From: Ulota crispa | Taxonomy: Eukaryota > Streptophyta > Bryopsida > Orthotrichales > Orthotrichaceae | Direction of reading: 5' to 3' | NCBI GenBank assembly: GCA_963920765.1 | Contig: OY987251.1 | Coordinates: forward strand, 13,209,219-13,273,218 | Length of the DNA: 64,000 nt | Shown here: one piece after another, positions 45,593 to 57,680 of the stretch | Numbering within the stretch: the stretch's first letter is position 1 | Layout of the letters: every line of letters starts with the position of its first letter | The notes under the pieces: model-generated | What the model saw: the letters and a program-made list of their open reading frames with translations, nothing else | What the model was told of the DNA's origin: nothing | Database searches by the model: none | Position numbers and translations under genes: made by a program

Positions 45593-45668
45593 TTTAATTG
45601 TGTAATTTTGGCTAGCTCTATAAAAATCATCAATTCAAAAGAGTTCAAGCAAAAATGTGAAATTTTTT

Positions 45669-45975
45669 GCGTACCGCAATGCGGCGGCCGTTCACTCGAG
45701 TAAAATAATAAAGTGCTCCCCGAACCGTGCGAGATAGTTACCTATCACACGGCTCACCAACTTGAGATTGTTATTAAGGCTTGGAGTAACCACTGTATGT
45801 TTAAGCGGGCCGCAGCAAAAAATAGATTTTTTTTTATTCGCTACATATTTTTTTTCTATCGCCTAGTCGTATAGTGTCGCTTACCTTTGCCACTCAAGCG
45901 TACGGCATCTGCCGACTTAGGCTTCTTCCCTTTTGCTGATATCAGCGAATTAGCTAATGGAAAAGCCTCCCCAAA
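45669..45975 (-). other. Organelle-like group II intron 3' fragment in nuclear DNA
   Basis: Read on the minus strand, a 39-codon open segment ends in TAG at 45,856-45,858 (...KPKSADAVRLSGKGKRHYTT..). About 100 nt of intron-like sequence and a textbook domain V (45,722-45,755) follow. This order (possible intron-ORF C-terminus, then domain V, then the 3' end) is that of organellar group II introns. It is inferred to be a nuclear insertion of mitochondrial DNA (NUMT) abutting segmental copy B. Confidence 0.7.
45722..45755 (-). ncRNA. Group II intron domain V (34 nt)
   Basis: On the minus strand it begins GAGCCGTGTGATAG, has a GTAA (GNRA) tetraloop and ends CGCACGGTTC. It folds as a lower stem of nine pairs carrying the AGC catalytic triad, a 2-nt bulge on the 3' side, and an upper stem of five pairs. 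The length and architecture are canonical. As an isolated fragment it is not expected to splice. Confidence 0.85.
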
Positions 45976-46772
45976 TTAGAACTGCCCTAGAATTTGAATG
46001 TCCCTATTGCAATCAAAATGATTCATTTTTGAATGTTTTTTTGTGAAACATAATCAAAGAGCTTTAAGGGCTAAAAATCATGCTTATTTTTTATCTTGTA
46101 GCTTCAATGTTCAGCCCGTTCTTTTTAGTTTTCATTGGTTATGAACTCAGTAATTTCTTGTTCTCCCACATCACTCACTAAAGGCTGGTTCACACTGTTG
46201 ATATACTTGCTCAAAAATACGTAGCAGGGCACTTAAGGATTTAGTACTCTTCCAACCCACGTACTTGATACTTGATAGGGGAGGCCCGGTATGTAAGTTT
46301 AGGATAATAATTGCAGGGACGTGTTTACATAGCTAGTAATATTAAGTGAAGTACGCCTACCTGTGCAGGGTTTGTGAATGCAAGTTAAGGTGTTGTTCAC
46401 ACCAAGATAGAGACGTTGGGGTTCAGGTGGTTGGGATTTTGGGGTTTCGCTTGGTCCTTCCATGTTTGGCTTCTTTAGTTGGAAATCTGGTTGCATATGC
46501 AAGAGGGTCGTATTTGTGATGTCCTTGTTTCTCAAAAGAGTGTGAACTGTTGTTGGAGCTTTTGTGGCGTGCTGTGCTGCTTACACTTCGTCCGTGGAAA
46601 TCAGTTGTGTTCCGGGAGATTTGTGGGAGTGGGTAGAAGAAAGTAAAATAATACGGAGTAGCTTATATTTTGAGTTGGTCAAATTTGATTTCTTGTAGAA
46701 TAAATGAGAGTAGTTAAATCCAAACATGATGTTTGACTTTTCAACTTTAGTCATGTAGTGGCAATTTTTTAA
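45976..46772. other. Intergenic, no gene seen
   Basis: The open frame at 46,299-46,535 (minus) has no recognisable features. Confidence 0.5.
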
Positions 46773-47082
46773 GGGAAAATTTCATGGACCCCTGAAGTTT
46801 ACAATATTCTCATAGGTACTCTTGCTTTTTCAGAAATATCACAAATTCCCTTGGGTCAAACAAAATTAGACGTTTGATTTGTTATGCATGTCATTTTCCT
46901 TCTTCCTGCCTGTGCATGCATGACAAGAAAGAAGAAATGTGCACACAAAGGGAGAAAGAAGTGACATGCACAACAAAACAAACGCCTAATTTTTTTGGCC
47001 CAAGGGCATTTGTGATATTTCTGAAAAAGCAGGGCATTTATGAAAATATACCAAACTTCAGGGTATCCATGAAATTTTCCCT
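46773..47082. mobile_element. Palindromic foldback MITE, copy 8
   Basis: It has full arms. The flanks ATTTTTTAA (left) and TTTTTTAAA (right) are compatible with an 8-9-bp target duplication. Confidence 0.85.
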
Positions 47083-47639
47083 TTTTTAAAACTCTTTCAT
47101 AATAAAGCTTCCCAGGCCACGTCAAGCAACTGCCAGCAGGATTCGTATCCCCCAATCCAGCCCTAACAAACAGAACTCAACTGTAGTCATCCGTCCACCA
47201 CAATTGAATGGGATATATGAAGTTATGAACCGAGAATGATTTCATTCAAACTTATAAGGTAGAAGCACCCAAAAGCTACACTTACCTCAGATGTGGTAAT
47301 TTAGAGGGTCTTTTGAGAATGTAATAGTAGGTGCTTGTTAGGAAATGGGTATAGACGCAAGTAAAATTATTTTTGGGATTTTTTGAGATCGTATGATTAA
47401 ATTATGAATTGTTGTAGGTAACTCCCTAGATTAACCTATTATGAACACTAGACCCTTGAAAAAGCGATAACAAAAAGACCTTGTCATGACAACAAAAAGA
47501 CCATGTCACACCCAATCATAAACCGCCACTTACACAATTTCTATTCCCTTATGTCAACTTGCGTGTTTGATTGGGTGCATGCGTGTCTTGTTTGGGTGCT
47601 AGAGTGCTTACTTTTAAGTTCAATTTTAGATGTTGCTAA
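47083..47639. other. Intergenic, no gene seen
   Basis: Short open frames only, with nothing recognised. Confidence 0.5.
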
Positions 47640-47960
47640 ACAGCTAGTGACACTTAAGGACACTTCTACCTTAGGTGGTGAGGATATGAGCTTTTACATT
47701 TGGAACAATCTAAAGTGAAAGCCATACTTTGACTTTTTATGTTAATAATACTTTTTGCAATAAAGCAAGTTGTAAGAAAAAAAGTAAAAGCCAAAATGAA
47801 GATACAAGCCACTTTTACTTTGTTTTTTTTGTTAGAAATATTTTTTGCAATGAATTGTGTTGTAAAGCAGAAGTAAAAGCCAAATTGAAGATACCAGGTG
47901 ACCAACTATGCAAAGGAGTGTGAAGTGCGGTAAAGTTACACCCCAACTTTTGAAGTGACT
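47640..47960 (-). repeat. Inverted fragment of the small-secreted-protein promoter region
   Basis: Its reverse complement matches the region just upstream of the TATA boxes of copies A and C (GTGGCTTTCACTTTAGAT, CCAAATGTAAAA, CTCACCACCTA), including the duplicated TTTTACTTTTGC-like module. It stops before the TATA box and lacks the gene. Confidence 0.7.
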
Positions 47961-50802
47961 TGACAGTTTAGAATTTATACAGAACACGAACTAGTAGTAA
48001 CTTAGCAACAATATTGCAGCTTGCAATTTTTTGAATGATATTTTTGAGTGCATGACAAAAAATCAAATAATTATAGAAAAAGCCGGCTTGTTTTACCAAG
48101 GAAACGATTTAGTGGGCATGGGGCGATAAATATCAACTGATTTACAAACAAGGATGAAAGCTATCGTAAAGGCTATATTTTGGAGTTTGTCTGTTATATT
48201 TGTTTTGGCGGTACTAATCTAAGCCACAAATCTTGAACCCATATATGAATTTAAAATTATCAAATTTAATTTTTTGTGATTAATTTTTAATTTTTAATTT
48301 AATTTATTTTTCTTGGGAAAAAGTTGAGCATTTCTGCCAGGGCATACAATTACAATTGAGTAGTGTGCTAACATAAAAATGCCTTCCAAGTTGATAGAAA
48401 AGGATTACTTGTCTTAAGAAGCTTTAATCTTGAATTTTTGACAAATTTTGTGAACATCAAAAGTTTGTATTGACATAGTGGTCATGTAAACTTAAGTGCA
48501 AGAAAACCTTGACAATTGGTGAATGATGTTGTGAATTCAACTTTTTTGGCAACGACGGTGGCAAATGATTCTCTTTATCAACAAATTAGAAGTAGACATT
48601 CTCTAATATTAAAAAATCCAAGTTGTAAAATTTCATTGATGAATACTTTGACATTGTACTCTCTATGAAACATAAATTATATCTATACAATGTATTTATT
48701 AAATTCAGTCCTACAAAATTTAAATAATAAACCGCAAATTTGTAATAAAAATAAATGTGAATTGAATACTAGTAGAAATCACAGTCTTTTTCTTACTAAT
48801 GTTTCCAAGTATGAAACTGCATTTATTGTGATTTCTTAAGAACATTAAAGTTCTTATTTATTGAAATCGTTTTTTGAGACTATGGTTTAGACTAGAATTT
48901 TCAATTTCCAAAGTTAGGGGTTCCTGCTTTTGTATAATTAAATAATACTTGCAAGGGAGGTTTTGAAAACCCATGTAGTATAGATGTCAAAAAACTCAAT
49001 AATAATCTTTAAAGAATGAGATGATAAACACAATAAATTATCAACTCTGAAAGTAAGGCTTGAAATTGTTCATTATCTGAAAGTGAATGCTAACGTCATC
49101 AATGTTTTTAAAAAGCAATTCACTATATTATATTATACTTTATCTTGAATCTTGTACTTTTTAGAACTTATAAGATATGCAGTGCTTATCTCATGTACTA
49201 ACATGAACATATTTTTGTGCAATTTTGGTAATGTAAATAAAACATGCTCTTAACGATCCGAAAATGAATGAGCCTTTTTTTTTCATACATTCAATAAAAT
49301 TCTTATAAGTGTTGTTTACAAGAATTGAAAGTTTTGTCTACCCACGTACACAATTTGTTGATTTCATTTAATCACAGTTATATCAAATTTCATTGAAAAT
49401 TTTCAATTTACTTAGCAGAACCATATATTTTAATACCTCTATTTTTCATTTGGAAATTTCAATTTAGATTACTTATACAAAGTGTAATGGTCGAAAGTGA
49501 TTGCTCTCGCGGCAGCAATCAAAATCAACCAATGACAAATGAATTACTTCTATCCCATGGAAAAATTCATTTTCATTAGATTTCAAGAAACTAAAATTCA
49601 TCATGCACCATGTTGTTGAACTAGTCACAAATTCTGAAATTTACTAACAACAAATGTTTCAAACTACTTTTTTAAGTCTTGGTTCCTTTTTGAGGTCTTC
49701 AAACAACATGCCAAAAAATCTTCAAAGTCTCAAAGTTACACCACACATAAAGAAACACACCATTATGGTATCAATGAATACATATCGTAAATATATTTAT
49801 ACCATATATATTATATACATACATGATATGCGTACAATAACTATCTGTAGAGTTATTTTTAATCCAAAGGGGGAACAAAGTTTAGAAGATGGCCATCTTA
49901 AAATAATTATAAGCTCCACTTTGTAATCTTTTATAAATTTGAATTCAACCTTTATAACGATGCTAAAACAATCTAATTTTTCCTCCAATTTGAAAACTTG
50001 AAAATGTCCAACATTTGATTATCAATATGCAGTTTGAGCTTTGGGCATGTAATCAAGAAAGAATGATTTTTTTAATTTATAAGAGTAAGTGAAGTTTTGG
50101 TTCACACCTCAATGCTCTACATTGTCATGTGCACCTAATGTGAAATGTTCAAAATTTTCAAGCTTGTCTCTTTATTGACATGAGTTTTCTTTCATTCATA
50201 CCTAAGAAACTCACAATAACTTTAGAGTTTCACAATTGTTTTTGAAATTTTAAGGACGTAAAAAGGACATGTGGCATACTGGCATCATCTTTAGATAATG
50301 AAACAAAGCAACCTCCACTCATATTTAGTAGAAAATTAGAGGATTCAAAGGAACAAATGATGAAATTGATTACATATTCCTTGAATGCATCCATTAAAGG
50401 TCAAGGGAGAGTTTTGCCATAGTTGAGGTCAGAATCATATGAACTCATGACACATAAGTCAATTACATAATTTTCCAATGGTAGGATCTTGTTCCAGCAT
50501 CTCAATCACAAATATTTGTAGCTTTTTGTTTCCAACCTACAACGATTCTGGTTGATTCTATGCAAATAAATTACACACCAAAAGAAAAACACTTGCCATC
50601 AAATGCAAGGCAAAAACTTTCTTGCTAAAGAATTAAAATATTCTATAAATCAAGGTCCTTGTATAGATTATTTCTCAAAATCCTTTTAAGGCATTCCTAA
50701 ACACGTGCCAAGATTCATTCTATAATCATACAAAAATCTCTTTTCTAAGCTAATATCTAACCAAAAATTCTCTTTAACTGCCGCCAGAGCAAAGTTTTGA
50801 GC
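47961..50802. other. AT-rich intergenic, nothing recognised
   Basis: Very AT-rich. No exon, RNA gene or clear inverted repeat could be supported. Confidence 0.5.
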
Positions 50803-51765
50803 CCTCCAAGAGCCCCCAAAGTTTGACAAACCAAGCTATTGTTTGGGGGCTAGGCATGTTAGTGTAGTACAAGAAATTCTATTACTATCTCGTATGAAGG
50901 ACCTTAGCCAAGGACCATGGTGTAGGATCTAGCATACCTAAGGTTTGCTTATTTTGTTCCAATTTGAGGGGTACTAGTTTGCTTTTTTTTATTGTAGTAC
51001 TATTTCACTTTAATCCATTTCAATGGTACTCCCAATCTATGTACCTATGTATAGAAGCTATGAATTAAAGGCAATATTGTTACCCTTGTTTCTAAAAAAG
51101 TGAGTCGATACTTGATAGTCATAATTACAGCTTTATTTACTGCCTCCTTTTACTGCCATACATGAAAAATTGATGGGGGAACACATGTCATTCAGCCATT
51201 GCCCATTGGTAATCATGCTTTTTTAGAAACATTGAAAGGGTACATGTGTCACTTTATCATTGGTTTAAAATTTGAGATGGGTGCTTGTAAATGATACCCA
51301 TCCACACTCCCACCCCATACTTGTATTTGTGCAACACTAGTTTAGTTTCAAGGTTGGGATAATTGAAATTCGTTTGTTGCATTTGTATTTCTGTATATGT
51401 ATTTCATAGTAAAACTCACATGTTAATGTTTTGCGCTGTAAAGTACGCAGGTATGACTTGTACATGCACAATTTATAACAGAAATACAAAAGACCTTCAT
51501 GCAAATAAAATATGTATATGAACTTACAAACTTGTACAAAAGGCTTTGACCTAACAAAATATGTAAATGAACTCACCCACTATCTAAGTACTTCACTCCC
51601 TTTGTCCAATTAGGATAACATAATAATATAATTTTCATGATTGCATTGCACTCAAGAGTGAGCAAAAATAGGAGATTAGTGATTTGTTTGTTGTAAGAAG
51701 TATATGCCTTGGGACCCTTTTTGGTGTTTTGGAGGGGGCTGTTGGAGGGCTCAAAACTTTTCTCA
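50803..51765. mobile_element. About 960-bp inverted-repeat element
   Basis: The left AGTTTTGAGCCCTCCAAGAG (continuing CCCCC) is mirrored by the right GGGGGCTGTTGGAGGGCTCA ending AAACTT. There is no transposase frame. Confidence 0.6.
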
Positions 51766-53088
51766 AGGGCCTTGAAAACCCTATTGACGGGATCCTATTG
51801 CTGCATGATTTCAAAACCTTGATTGAGGAACTGGATCTAATTTTTTGATCTTGCTATAAACTACAATTATGAAGGCATTCAAGTTGTCCATGCCAATGGA
51901 GTAATGAGATGACAGCTAGAAGTTGTACAAGTGTTGCAAGGAATTTGATTGGGTGAAATACCATATGGGGCGTGGTGGCCATAAGCATTTTAAATGTTGC
52001 AACCAGTCAATATCCATTGCAAGCTTCCTTGTGTGTGCCATGTGGTAGCAGAAACTTTGTTGACAAGGGATCAAGCAAGTTCTAAACCCTTATTATGATA
52101 ACCGTCACTAACCGTGCTAGTCATTGTTTTTCATGCAATAGCAGTTTGAAGCCCTAAAACTTGACATAAAAAAGCGCAATCTTCAAGAATTTATAAGTGT
52201 GTGCATTCACATCTAATCTTGCTGCTCACAAAATTGAAGATGAATCAAGGGCTTACAAAATTTTGCAAAAATCATCAAATAGCAACTATCTACCAAAAAT
52301 TGAGATTTTGCCTTTGCATCTTGTTTGATCAAATGTTATAATCTCCCATCTTCCACGGTCAATTGCTCCCAAAATTTGCAAGTCATTTTCTAAGTAGGTG
52401 TTCCACTAATTTTAATGGTTATTTTTTGTGGATCACCCTAAACCCCTAAAAACCCCTAAAACCCTTTGGTGTTTTTGTTTAGAAACCCAAAACTCTAAAC
52501 TTTGTCTAAACCCTAAGTTTTATTTCTCCATCTGCTTTTGAGCCATAGCAAGCCTTTTCCTCTATTCTTAATCCCATTTTATTTGCTACCCTAATATGGT
52601 TCTACAAGAAATTTGATAAATACTATGGAGAATCTGATTTGTGAAAACAATCAAGGATTTGCCCAAAAATTTGGAATGACAAATCTTAAAGATGAAATGA
52701 TATCCCCATTTCAATAGATTTTGAAATACTACAATTATACTGCTACCATATAGAGAAACAATACAACCATACTTTTTAAGCAATTTGAAGTTTTTTAAGA
52801 CCGCACAATTGCAATGTGCTATTCTTCTTGAATGTTGGTGTGTTGTGTTGTTGCTTTGATCCATGTTTGACCAAATATGGATACTTATTTTGAAGCCATG
52901 CTGTATAAACACCAATATTAATCAACTCACATATCCAATTCCATTGTTGTTTTTTTAGCAAGATGCAAAACTCTTGTGATCACAAGCATTCTTCAAAACC
53001 AAATTCCAAATTGTTGAGAGATTTTACTCTCTTGGCCAATAACCACTCTTTTGAACCAAAATATGGTTTGGTAGTCTCTAAAGGGTTA
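51766..53088. other. Intergenic with degenerate telomere-like tract
   Basis: About 52,435-52,520 holds several CCCTAAA/CCCCTAAAA-like units (plant telomere motif CCCTAAA), interrupted. No gene is supported. Confidence 0.45.
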
Positions 53089-53825
53089 ACCCCTAAAGGA
53101 CCATATGTCTCCTCAGGGACAAATGGTACTTTAGGCATGTACCTTTGGATAAGCTACTTTTTGTGATTTTTTGAAAGTTTTATTGAAGATGGGGAATTCA
53201 AAAACCTACATGGGTATCTAATTTTTTTTTCATTCTTAAATTTGACAAAGAATTTATGCATGAATTTATTAAAATTTGGGAGGACTGCTCGTCTAGCAAC
53301 CCAAAAACTTTTTTAAATTTTACACTTTTTTAATATAAAAAGTTAGAATTGGTTCTTTAGATTTTTTAAAATGTGGGAAGCTTTGAATCATTCAATTTCA
53401 ATCAATGACATGAAAGTTATGAGGAGTTTTATTTGCAAGCAGTTATGGATTTTCTACTCAAAAATAAACTTTGAAGTTTTTTATTTTACTCAATTTTCAA
53501 TATTTTGGAAAGAACATTAAACCAAAGAAAGTAGGTTTTTTATTAAAACATTATAACCGTTGGGATTTGCATTTTCATTTCCATAATTAAATTCTTAACA
53601 ATTTAGTGATTTGACTCATTCTCTACTTCTTTTACTTACCACTTTTTCCATGTATTGTGTAGTTTGAATTGATTTGAAACATCTCCCACATATACCTACC
53701 TTGATCTTCTACATGGAAAAATAAAAGCTCAACTTTGGGTAGAGCAATTTTTTTCATGTAAAGGTGGTCTAGGAGCGGCATTTTCAATGATTTTGGCAAG
53801 AAAAAAGGCTTGGTCCTTTAGGGGT
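53089..53825. mobile_element. Harbinger-like element, about 740 bp, with perfect 15-bp ends
   Basis: ACCCCTAAAGGACCA at the left and TGGTCCTTTAGGGGT at the right are perfect inverted repeats flanked by TTA/TAA. Related but diverged sequence occurs at about 60,995-61,125 with 62,470-62,620, and at 63,350 to the window end. No transposase frame is seen. Confidence 0.75.
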
Positions 53826-56800
53826 TAAAAGACCAGATAAAATATGTTGGGATAATTGTTGAGCGCATTGCAAATGCCCATAGGGCATCCTCAATCCAAC
53901 ACTAGGAACAACTCAGCAAAAACATTCCTATTGTTTGACTAGTGTCTAATTAAAATGTGATATTACTATAATTGGAAGCATACACAAAAACTCTTCAAAT
54001 AAATAAAATAACATATGGTCTTGGAAATTGGACAATCTAAATAACGCCCATTAAAAAATAGCTAAATGATGAACAACATGGTAAACCATGCCTAATAAAG
54101 AAAATCCCTGAGAAAATCCAAGGTAAATCTGTTTCTATTTTTAGCGCTTTGCTTTGATATCAGCCAAAAAGCTTGGCAACTCTAGCAATATAAGAAAAGC
54201 TAAAAAAAAACTATCAACTTTGGAATATACGCTCATCTTGCAAATTCAAGCTACAATGAAAAAATAGCAAAACTATCATGCATAAACATCCTCTAACCCA
54301 CCTAATCATGTAACATTATCGAACAAACCTATTTCTACCATAAGCTTGACAACTATGACATGTCACATGGAATACAAGAAAAAGTAAAAAACCTATCAAC
54401 CTTGGAATGTACGATCATCCTGCAAATTCAAGCTACAGTGAAAGAATAGAGTGAGTTTTTCCCCCACGGGGGCTTTCTCAAAAGAATAGAGTGAGATTCA
54501 AAAACAACAAAATTGTTGTCTACGGTCGAGCCTTGTTTTTTCCCCAAGAGAAGTTTTTTTTAAAACAGCAACACCAACATGTGTAAATATTCTCTAACCC
54601 ACCTAATCATAATATTCTTGAACAAACCTATTTCTACCAAAAGCTTGGGAACTGACATGTCACAAGAAAACCCTTAAAGGACGGGCCTACAACCATGGAT
54701 TATCTATGAAATTGCAATCATTTTCTAGGATTTATTTTAGCAATGAAAAATTTAATATTATAATTTTGGTAGAAGGTATGTGCATACTCCATGTATAAAA
54801 AAATGTTCATAAATTTTCATGAAAATATGAAATTATTGTAATTTATTGAAGTAAATGCTAAAGAAGCTCATATTAATTACAAAATGTATTCAATTATGCA
54901 AGTTCTTTTATTTGTGGATATGAATAAAAATGAAGATCATCATGATGAAATTACTATTCCCATGTTGGTAAAATTAGAAAAAGTAATCATCCCATGGTAA
55001 TAGGCATCAAACTTGCAATAGTGATAAAAATTACACAACTTGATTTTTTCAAAAACTTAATGTACAAGGAAAAACAAGATCTTGTACAACTATTTATTGA
55101 TAGATATGCTTAAACTAAAATAACATCTTTTTATTAACTCAAATTGAGTTTTGGTAAAAAGATCCTCAAATTTCAAAATACACTATATGGTGGTGCATCT
55201 ATACTACTCAATTGGCAAGTGGAACCCTTTTGTGAACATTGTGCATACAAAAGCTATCTATCTAGAGACATGGACAAAAACATCCATTCCTCACTCAAAC
55301 CCATCCCATGTAATCAATTCTTCATCAAATCTAAAACCAATTATGCATTCTAAAAGCCCATAAAAGGGGACAATATGTATTCAAATTTGAAGAGTAGATT
55401 ATTCCAACAACATGCCTTTAACCCATGCCAAGTGCTATTTTTTATTATTAAATATGCCATATTCATCAACTTTTAGGCTTCTACCAACAATGTTTGTGGT
55501 TTTTAACCACCTTTTACATCTTGAAATTACCTCAATTCAAGCAAGCCTCTTGTAGATAGAAAGAGAGACACCATGTATTAAAATTTGACATGAACCAAAT
55601 TAGGAGAAGTGCTAGTAAAAAACATTTGAAAAAAGCATCAAATTTTGATTAAAATGCTTTTAAAAGCACTACAAATCCACCATCAATTTAAAACCAACAT
55701 ATTCTCAGTCTATAATCATAACTTTTAAGATGTGTAATTTTAAATTTTAGATTTAGTGTAGTATTGATTGCATGGGAGGAGTGTAGGTTGGGAATGGATC
55801 TTTGTGTGCCCGTCTCTAATTGCTCTAGATTACATTATTCATATCCCAACATAATCATGAAAGAGAACCAATGTTATTCCACTATAAGAACAAAATTCAG
55901 TCATCCAAAAGACACAAAGTAACTGCTTTGACGTTACATCTGACGGAACCTATCAACCTTGGAATGTACGTTCACTCGACAAGACCCTCAAACAGCACGG
56001 ACTCGTCAATTACAACAGCAAACTTGGTGGTTTTCTACAATATACACCAATTCGGAAAAATTATAGAACACTAATGAACCCAACGTTGGCCAGATTTCAA
56101 AACTTGCTGACATTTGTAGAAACTCGGAATACAAAAGAAAACATGTATTAAAGGGCGAACATTTAAATGTATAATTCTGCCGGTATTATCTTTGTCAACG
56201 AGAAGACGTGGGAAGATTTGGGAAGAATTGGGATGAGTTGGGAACTTGGGGTGCTTGTAGAGGAAGGGCAAGGACTTGTGATGTGGACCCTTTGGAGAGC
56301 TTGTGCTGACGAGCCTGAAGTAGAATGGACCCAATGCCAGCGTTAAGTGTGTGGCATGTGGATGATTAATAATGTACCTTCCTCGGATTTCTGTTGCTTT
56401 TGTGTCGAGCTCTCGAGATAGTGGAATGTGCCCATTTCTCATCCAATTGATTGCGCATGATGGATGAATGCTGAGGGTATTTTGTTTGTTAGGGTGGGAC
56501 AAGGGGACTGGAACCTTGCAGGCAGTTGCTTGATGAGGGCTTATGGTAGGCAAGCCCATTCTTCCGTCACTCCTTCTCTGCCAGTCTCATTTAATCATTC
56601 CTTTTCTGTCACCCCTTGGTTCAACTTTTGTAGCCATTCTTCAGCGATGAAAGGCATTTCTAAAATTGGGTCCCTACTCAGTCTACACTGAATATTGCGT
56701 TTTAGGTTGCCCCATGACCCACACTCCTTTCTTGTCATTTTTGACTACGCAAATATTTACTAATGGTATAGTGATTAATCATCCCTCCTCACTATGTGGT

Positions 56801-57101
56801 AAAAAAAAGTGCAAGTGACAAGATGGTTCTTTTTCCTTTTCCATCGTGAATGTTTTCATCTGTTGCATCAATCCACCCTCTCCCTTGTTGGCCGGCTTGT
56901 ATCTTCATTTCGGCTTTTACTTTTGCTTTACACTACACTTCATTCAAAAGTGTTAGTAAGATAGAAGTAAAAATAAAAGTGGCTTTTACTTTTGCTTTAC
57001 ACTACACTTCATTTCAAAAGTGTTGCCAACATAAATGTTAAAGTAAAAGTGGCTTTCACTTTAGATTTGTTCCAAATGTAAAAATTCATTACCTCACCAC
57101 C

Positions 57102-57108
57102 TATAAAT
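57102..57108 (+). promoter_or_regulatory. TATA box of small secreted protein gene, copy C
   Basis: TATAAAT lies 180 bp before the ATG, inside the block conserved in all three copies, with a CT-rich leader. Confidence 0.65.
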
Positions 57109-57287
57109 GAGATCATTCTTGGTTCATATTTCCCATTCTCATTTCTCTCCACTCTCTTTTCTTCTCTCACTTCTACCACCTTCCATCATCTCTCTCACTT
57201 TCCACATTCTCTTCATTTCTTTGTCTTCATTTTCTTTCTTTTGTGTTTCTTCAAGCATTTTAGAGAACTCCCACAAAATTTGCCTCC

Positions 57288-57680
57288 ATGGCATCCAAGG
57301 TTTTAAAGGTCTTTCTTTTTGCATTGTTCATCCTTTCTCCCACAACTCTTGCACTTGCAAGTGACCCTAGTGGTAGATTTGATGTTGCCCCTCCTCCTTC
57401 AAGAAGGATGGGGCCTTTTTCATCATCAAAACATCATCATGTGCTACATTTTCCTTTCCTCCATCCTGGGTGCAACTTGTTTGACCACTCGGGTTGCCCC
57501 AAGGCCCCCAACAAGCCAACTCCACCCTCGGATCAAGAGCCAACAGAGTGTGGGGGTTGCCCACAATACAACCCCATCCAATTCAAGTTTGTCAGCATCA
57601 ATCTAGATGCTTTTTCTTTTGGTGCCGCCACTCCAATGGCAACCCCTGTTGCGGATGTGGACGTGAAGGCCAAGCCTTGA
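57288..57680 (+). CDS. Small secreted protein, copy C (130 aa, intact)
   Basis: Single exon. Residues 1-25 (MASKVLKVFLFALFIL...LALAS) form the signal peptide. The mature protein has APPPSRRMGPFSSSKHHH, FPFLHPGCNLFDHSGCP, KPTPPSDQEPTECGGCP, then a tail of about 35 residues ending VADVDVKAKP. Cysteines are spaced C-x7-C-x17-C-x2-C, three residues longer in the middle than in copy B. The tail is absent from B, which stops shortly after the CxxC. The same tail-coding DNA is present but untranslated in copy A, because a TAA lies just before it. The family is unrecognised; a secreted cysteine/histidine/proline-rich protein is all that can be said. Confidence 0.75.
   Translation: MASKVLKVFLFALFILSPTTLALASDPSGRFDVAPPPSRRMGPFSSSKHHHVLHFPFLHPGCNLFDHSGCPKAPNKPTPPSDQEPTECGGCPQYNPIQFKFVSINLDAFSFGAATPMATPVADVDVKAKP

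Larger units (their letters stand above)
38968..45668. repeat. Segmental duplication copy B (carries the intact gene pair)
   Basis: It aligns with copy A from 27,809 onward and with copy C from about 43,500. It contains the only intact LEA-like gene and an intact small secreted protein gene. Insertions relative to A are the MITE at 39,136-39,362 and about 840 bp at 41,945-42,785. Homology ends about where the organelle-like fragment starts. Confidence 0.85.

Noticed and set aside
52435-52520. Possible interstitial telomere array
   Set aside because: Only a few irregular CCCTAAA-like units with interruptions. It is noted within the intergenic entry rather than called.
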